Positions 60,953-64,000 of a stretch of 64,000 nt of DNA are shown one piece after another. The DNA is from Paracholeplasma morum (lineage in GTDB: Bacteria; Bacillota_I; Bacilli_A; Acholeplasmatales; UBA5453): assembly GCF_016907055.1 (NCBI RefSeq), contig NZ_JAFBBG010000007.1:1-64000 (forward strand). The letters are read 5' to 3'. Both the position numbers and the translations under genes were made by a program. How positions within the stretch are numbered: position 1 is the stretch's first letter; every line of letters starts with the position of its first letter. Below the pieces are notes generated by a model that had not been told where the DNA came from, ran no database searches, and worked only from the letters and a program-made list of their open reading frames with translations.

Positions 60953-61459
60953 ATGAAAAAAATTGTTGTAGCAGGGGGATGTTTTTGGGGTGTAGAAGCC
61001 TATTTCCGTGATGTTAGAGGCGTATTAAGAACAGAGGTAGGCTACGCCAATGGCAATAAAGCCAATCCAACCTATCAAGAAGTATGCAATGGTATTGCTA
61101 ACCATGCTGAAGCTACTTTAATTGAATATGACGAAAACAAGGTGGATTTAAAAACCCTTTTTGAGCATTTATTTAGAGTGATTAACCCACATTCATTAAA
61201 CCGTCAAGGCAATGACATTGGCGTACAGTATCGAACAGGTATCTATTATGAATCCAACGAAGACTATGAAGTGGCTAAAAGATTTTTAGATGAGAAACAA
61301 ACTCACCTTGAACGCAAAATAACCGTTGAGTTAAAACCACTTACGAACTACTATAGAGCAGAAGAATACCATCAGGACTACTTGATAAAAAACCCAAATG
61401 GCTATTGCCACATAAACTTAGGCTTACTTAAGGATGATGAGAAAAATGAAAAGAACTAA
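60953..61459 (+). CDS. msrA: Peptide-methionine (S)-S-oxide reductase MsrA
   Basis: A 168-residue MsrA that repairs oxidised methionine. The active-site GCFWG is at residues 9-13, with VGYANG and EVCNGIANHAEATLIEYD next. The conserved HQDYLIKNPNGYCHINL at the end carries a possible resolving Cys. TAGGAGG precedes the ATG. The gene overlaps the deaminase gene by 14 bases. No msrB domain is fused. A palindrome upstream may be a stress-regulator site. Confidence 0.95.
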   Translation: MKKIVVAGGCFWGVEAYFRDVRGVLRTEVGYANGNKANPTYQEVCNGIANHAEATLIEYDENKVDLKTLFEHLFRVINPHSLNRQGNDIGVQYRTGIYYESNEDYEVAKRFLDEKQTHLERKITVELKPLTNYYRAEEYHQDYLIKNPNGYCHINLGLLKDDEKNEKN

Positions 61460-61928
61460 TTATATCTCGTGGGATCAATACTTTATGGGAGTGGCTGAAT
61501 TATCTAAACTTAGATCAAAAGACCCTAACACTCAAGTCGGCGCTTGTTTAGTTAATACAGATAAAAGAATCATCGGAATCGGGTACAATGGATTGCCGCA
61601 AATGCTTTCAGATGATGAATTTCCTTGGACAAATAATGGAGACTTTCAAGAGACAAAATACCCTTATGTTGTTCACGCAGAAGCCAATGCAATTTTAAAC
61701 GCAACACAATCGCTAAAAGGGGCAACTTGTTATGTGACCCTGTTTCCTTGCCATGAATGCACTAAACTTTTAATTCAAAGTGGTGTGAGAGAACTCGTAT
61801 ACATGGAAAATAAGTATTCCGATACACCTTCACATCAAGCCGCGATTAGAATGCTTGAAAAATCAGGTGTTAAGATTAGACAGTTTAGTCTTAATTCCCT
61901 TCGTATCAAACATGATGAAGATCGTTAA
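61446..61928 (+). CDS. dCMP deaminase
   Basis: A 160-residue deoxycytidylate deaminase that makes dUMP for thymidylate synthase. The zinc site is HAEANAIL (catalytic Glu) and PCHECTKLLIQSG, and the N-terminal ISWDQYFMGVAELSKLRSKDPNTQVGA is the usual ComEB/dCMP deaminase start. ATG 61446 matches the usual N-terminus; ATGs at 61434 and 61437 are alternatives. It overlaps msrA by 14 bases and the Lon-like protease by 17. It links with ThyA and Cdd. Confidence 0.92.
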   Translation: MKRTNYISWDQYFMGVAELSKLRSKDPNTQVGACLVNTDKRIIGIGYNGLPQMLSDDEFPWTNNGDFQETKYPYVVHAEANAILNATQSLKGATCYVTLFPCHECTKLLIQSGVRELVYMENKYSDTPSHQAAIRMLEKSGVKIRQFSLNSLRIKHDEDR

Positions 61929-62922
61929 GAATATAAGAATAGCCTTAATCATAGGCTTTTTCTACTTATTGATGATTCTGTTTTTAGTCATCCGTATTCC
62001 TGGAAAGGAACTAGTACTAAAGGGCGACTTAACCCCAGTAGCGAACGGTATTGAGATTGATGGTGCAACCTCGCAAAATGGGTTTTATTCGATTTATGTG
62101 ATGTCATTTGAAAAACCGACACTTTTTCAACTGTTTATCAGTCAGTTTAACAAAAATATCACGGTTAATGAAGTCCGAAAGAATCAAAGCTTTAGTTTGA
62201 AAGAACAGTATGAAATGGGCCAAATTGATGAACGTATTAGTTATCAAAATGCAGTTATTTCAGCTTATGAAAAAGCGCATGAAACGAATCCTTCCATCCT
62301 TATTGACAAACTATTAACAGGCTATGTTATAAGTTATGTTGACAAGAAACAACCTTCGCTTGAGATTGGTGATTTAATTCAAAGTGTAAATGGCCTCTCG
62401 ATTCATGATATTGATGTAAATGGTTTTTATAACGTGTTCCACGAGAATACTAGCGTTTCACTAGATATTATCAGGGATAACAAGGCCATAACTGTTATAA
62501 TGAATCACGTGATTGGCCAAACCTATTTTGGTGTCATGCTCGAACCAGTTTACAGTATTAAAACCACGCCCTCTTATAAAGAGTTGTATGCTGATGATGT
62601 CATTGGGGGTCCATCGGGAGGATTACTTCAAACATTAGAAATCTATACACAACTGCTTAATATAGATATTAAAGGGTTGAAAGTATCTGGAACAGGTACG
62701 ATCACCCGAGATAATGGGGTGGGTGCTATTGGTGGTGTTAAGCAAAAAGTACTTACTGCCAGTGATCATGACATCGATCTATTCTTCGTTCCCGAAGCAA
62801 ACTACAAAGAAGCATTGGCGACGTACAATGACTTAAATAATCCGGGATTTGATTTAGTTAAGGTAGGTGATTTTGATGAAGCTGTTGAGAAACTTTTATC
62901 ATACATACAAAGTAGACCATGA
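61912..62922 (+). CDS. Membrane-anchored PDZ/Lon-like serine protease (YlbL type)
   Basis: A 336-residue protease. Residues ~7-27 are a membrane anchor; a PDZ domain covers about 135-205 (LEIGDLIQSVNGLSIHDI), and a Lon (S16) proteolytic domain the rest. The catalytic dyad is Ser235 in GGPSGGLLQTLE and Lys277 in GAIGGVKQKVL. The active part faces outward. Family members cut secreted or membrane peptides. ATG 61912 overlaps the deaminase gene; the gene then overlaps the next small membrane-protein gene by 47 bases. Confidence 0.9.
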   Translation: MMKIVKNIRIALIIGFFYLLMILFLVIRIPGKELVLKGDLTPVANGIEIDGATSQNGFYSIYVMSFEKPTLFQLFISQFNKNITVNEVRKNQSFSLKEQYEMGQIDERISYQNAVISAYEKAHETNPSILIDKLLTGYVISYVDKKQPSLEIGDLIQSVNGLSIHDIDVNGFYNVFHENTSVSLDIIRDNKAITVIMNHVIGQTYFGVMLEPVYSIKTTPSYKELYADDVIGGPSGGLLQTLEIYTQLLNIDIKGLKVSGTGTITRDNGVGAIGGVKQKVLTASDHDIDLFFVPEANYKEALATYNDLNNPGFDLVKVGDFDEAVEKLLSYIQSRP

Positions 62923-63271
62923 GAAATTCTCACTAATTGAGCAAACACTAACCTCCAAACAGTGGGCATATTACAGTCTGATTCCGCTCTTTAACTTGCT
63001 TGTGATAGTGACTCCAATCGTATTAATTGGTGTTAATTTGAGTATTTTCATCGAGTTACAAAAACCCCTCGTCGTTTTATTGGCGGGATTTATGGTCTTT
63101 GTTCCTTATTTGTACTATTACTTTAAATATAATTTAATTAGACACTATCAAAATTCGTTGAGATTTGTTAAAATTAATCGACTAGTTTTGATGAAGGGGA
63201 CATTTATAGCCTTTATAGTGTTTCTGTTGTTAGTATTAGTTTTAAGTAGATATTGGAGGTTTTTACCATGA
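62876..63271 (+). CDS. Hypothetical membrane protein
   Basis: A 131-residue protein with three hydrophobic segments at about 32-52, 61-80 and 107-125; the N-terminus and the loop between the last two are basic (KYNLIRHYQNSLRFVKINR). I do not recognise a family. It starts inside the protease gene (ATG 62876, 47-base overlap) and ends in an ATGA overlap with lspA, so it is translated with both. The tight packing supports a real gene. Its place between a surface protease and lipoprotein signal peptidase suggests a membrane role. Confidence 0.7.
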   Translation: MKLLRNFYHTYKVDHEKFSLIEQTLTSKQWAYYSLIPLFNLLVIVTPIVLIGVNLSIFIELQKPLVVLLAGFMVFVPYLYYYFKYNLIRHYQNSLRFVKINRLVLMKGTFIAFIVFLLLVLVLSRYWRFLP

Positions 63272-63726
63272 TATATGGCGGACTTATTATTTTAATAACG
63301 ATTATACTCGACCAACTTTCTAAATGGATGATTGTTAGTTTTTTAAAAGATGGAACGATTACAGTGATTGATAATTTCTTTGAGATTATTCAAGCGCATA
63401 ACTACGGTGCAGGATGGTCTATGTTTGAAGGGCAATACACATTCTTATATGCTATCACTGCAGTATCACTTATCTTTTTTGGTTACTTATTCAAATCCGC
63501 TGAAATGTCAAAGAAAAAGTGGGTTTACACAGTGGGTGTCTCACTGATGATTGGTGGAACGATTGGAAACTTTATCGATAGAATCTCCCAGGGATATGTT
63601 GTCGATTTCTTACAGTTCATCTTTGGCTCGTATTATTTCCCTACATTCAATGTTGCAGATATGGCATTAACCGTTGGTGTAGTCTTATTTGCAATTGATT
63701 TATTATTTTTGGAGCACAAACGATGA
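63268..63726 (+). CDS. lspA: Lipoprotein signal peptidase II
   Basis: A 152-residue aspartic peptidase that removes lipoprotein signal peptides. Four membrane helices are visible. The catalytic Asp residues lie in GTIGNFIDRISQGYVVDFL and FNVADMALTVG. It starts in the preceding stop (ATGA), with TTGGAGG upstream. It would process lipoproteins such as the nuclease at 15618. It overlaps rluD by four bases, the lspA-rluD order of Firmicutes. Confidence 0.95.
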   Translation: MIYGGLIILITIILDQLSKWMIVSFLKDGTITVIDNFFEIIQAHNYGAGWSMFEGQYTFLYAITAVSLIFFGYLFKSAEMSKKKWVYTVGVSLMIGGTIGNFIDRISQGYVVDFLQFIFGSYYFPTFNVADMALTVGVVLFAIDLLFLEHKR

Positions 63727-64000
63727 AAAAATATATATTAAACGTAACCGAGCATGAAATTGGATTAAGAGCAGATGTTTTTGTTGCTAAACTCTTAGAT
63801 TCAATCACTAGGAGTCAAATTAAGAAAGTATTCGACAAAAAAGAGGTGTTGATGGATGGTATACCACTAAAACCCTCTTATTTAGTCAAATTTGATGATG
63901 AAATAAGCATTAGTATTGAAACAGATGCTAAAATTGAGATTACCCCTGTTAATTTGAACTTAGAGTTTCTCTACGAAGATGATGATGTGGCTGTAGTATA
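63723..64000 (+). CDS. rluD: RluA/RluD-family pseudouridine synthase (partial, N-terminal)
   Basis: The frame runs off the right edge after about 92 codons. Residues 14-75 form the S4 domain (GLRADVFVAKLLDSITRSQIKK...KKEVLMDG), followed by the start of the catalytic domain at ITPVNLNLEFLYEDDDVAVV, where the family has EDDxxxxxNKP. It makes pseudouridine in 23S rRNA or tRNA; the exact target cannot be told from this part. ATG 63723 overlaps the lspA stop. Confidence 0.9.
   Translation, partial: MKKYILNVTEHEIGLRADVFVAKLLDSITRSQIKKVFDKKEVLMDGIPLKPSYLVKFDDEISISIETDAKIEITPVNLNLEFLYEDDDVAVV

Overview
The window looks like part of the chromosome of a low-GC mollicute of the Acholeplasma/Izemoplasma type. 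It keeps the B. subtilis-like gene order (phoH-ybeY-cdd-era-recO-glyQS-dnaG-sigA-trmK; yggS-sepF-ylmH-ileS; lspA-rluD; hisS-aspS), and promoters follow TTTACA/TTGACA-17-TATAAT. UGA is a real stop: ybeY, trmK, thyA, dfrA and others end in TGA, and several overlap the next ATG as ATGA. This argues against Mycoplasma/Spiroplasma, which read UGA as Trp. FtsZ and SepF are present, but no peptidoglycan gene is visible. The exact genus cannot be fixed from the sequence alone.

Layout. 1-423: right end of an IS200/IS605-type element (3' part of tnpB plus an omegaRNA-like structured end), inserted in a gene whose C-terminal tail survives to 869. 0.9-11.5 kb: rsmE, rpsU, then a tightly coupled run from phoH to trmK that includes two tandem sigma-70 genes. 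11.5-15.6 kb: a MarR regulator, two tRNA-Arg genes (TCT, CCT), a PhnA-like protein and a three-gene ABC-2 exporter. 15.6-21 kb: a lipoprotein nuclease, aminopeptidase C, nitroreductase, a phosphatase and mutY. 21-22.7 kb: a queuosine locus, with queT under a preQ1-I riboswitch and divergent tgt. 22.8-31.5 kb: ftsZ, ychF, yggS, sepF, ylmH, a T-box with ileS, and surE. 31.5-39.6 kb: deoC-deoD, an M16 peptidase pair, ssb, pepV, thyA-dfrA-plsC. 39.6-45.9 kb: a GGDEF protein, a CoA-disulfide reductase/rhodanese fusion, a pyrimidine nucleoside phosphorylase and an SDR. 45.9-52.7 kb: recU, a TPP riboswitch with thiT, RNase J, cyclophilin, rarA and a NadC-like protein. 52.8-64 kb: apt, RSH, dtd, a permease, a T-box with GNAT-hisS-aspS, msrA, dCMP deaminase, a Lon-like PDZ protease, lspA and the start of rluD.

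How the genes work together. The metabolic theme is salvage. A secreted DNA nuclease, SurE, DeoC, DeoD, pyrimidine phosphorylase, Cdd, dCMP deaminase, Apt, ThyA and DHFR together can turn external DNA and nucleosides into nucleotides and sugar phosphate. Vitamin and precursor uptake is handled by ECF S-components (QueT, ThiT), each under its own riboswitch. Aminoacyl-tRNA synthetase expression is set by two T-boxes that can be aligned to each other: the specifiers fall at the same offset and read ATC (Ile) and CAC (His).

The most unusual items are: a Tgt that has lost all four zinc ligands beside a preQ1-controlled transporter; a QPRTase/NadC-fold protein that seems to lack the NadC catalytic signature; two tandem primary-type sigma genes; a GNAT gene inside a tRNA-His-controlled operon; and paired 21-bp direct repeats between the divergent GGDEF and CoA-disulfide reductase promoters. 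No CRISPR array, prophage or defence island was seen.
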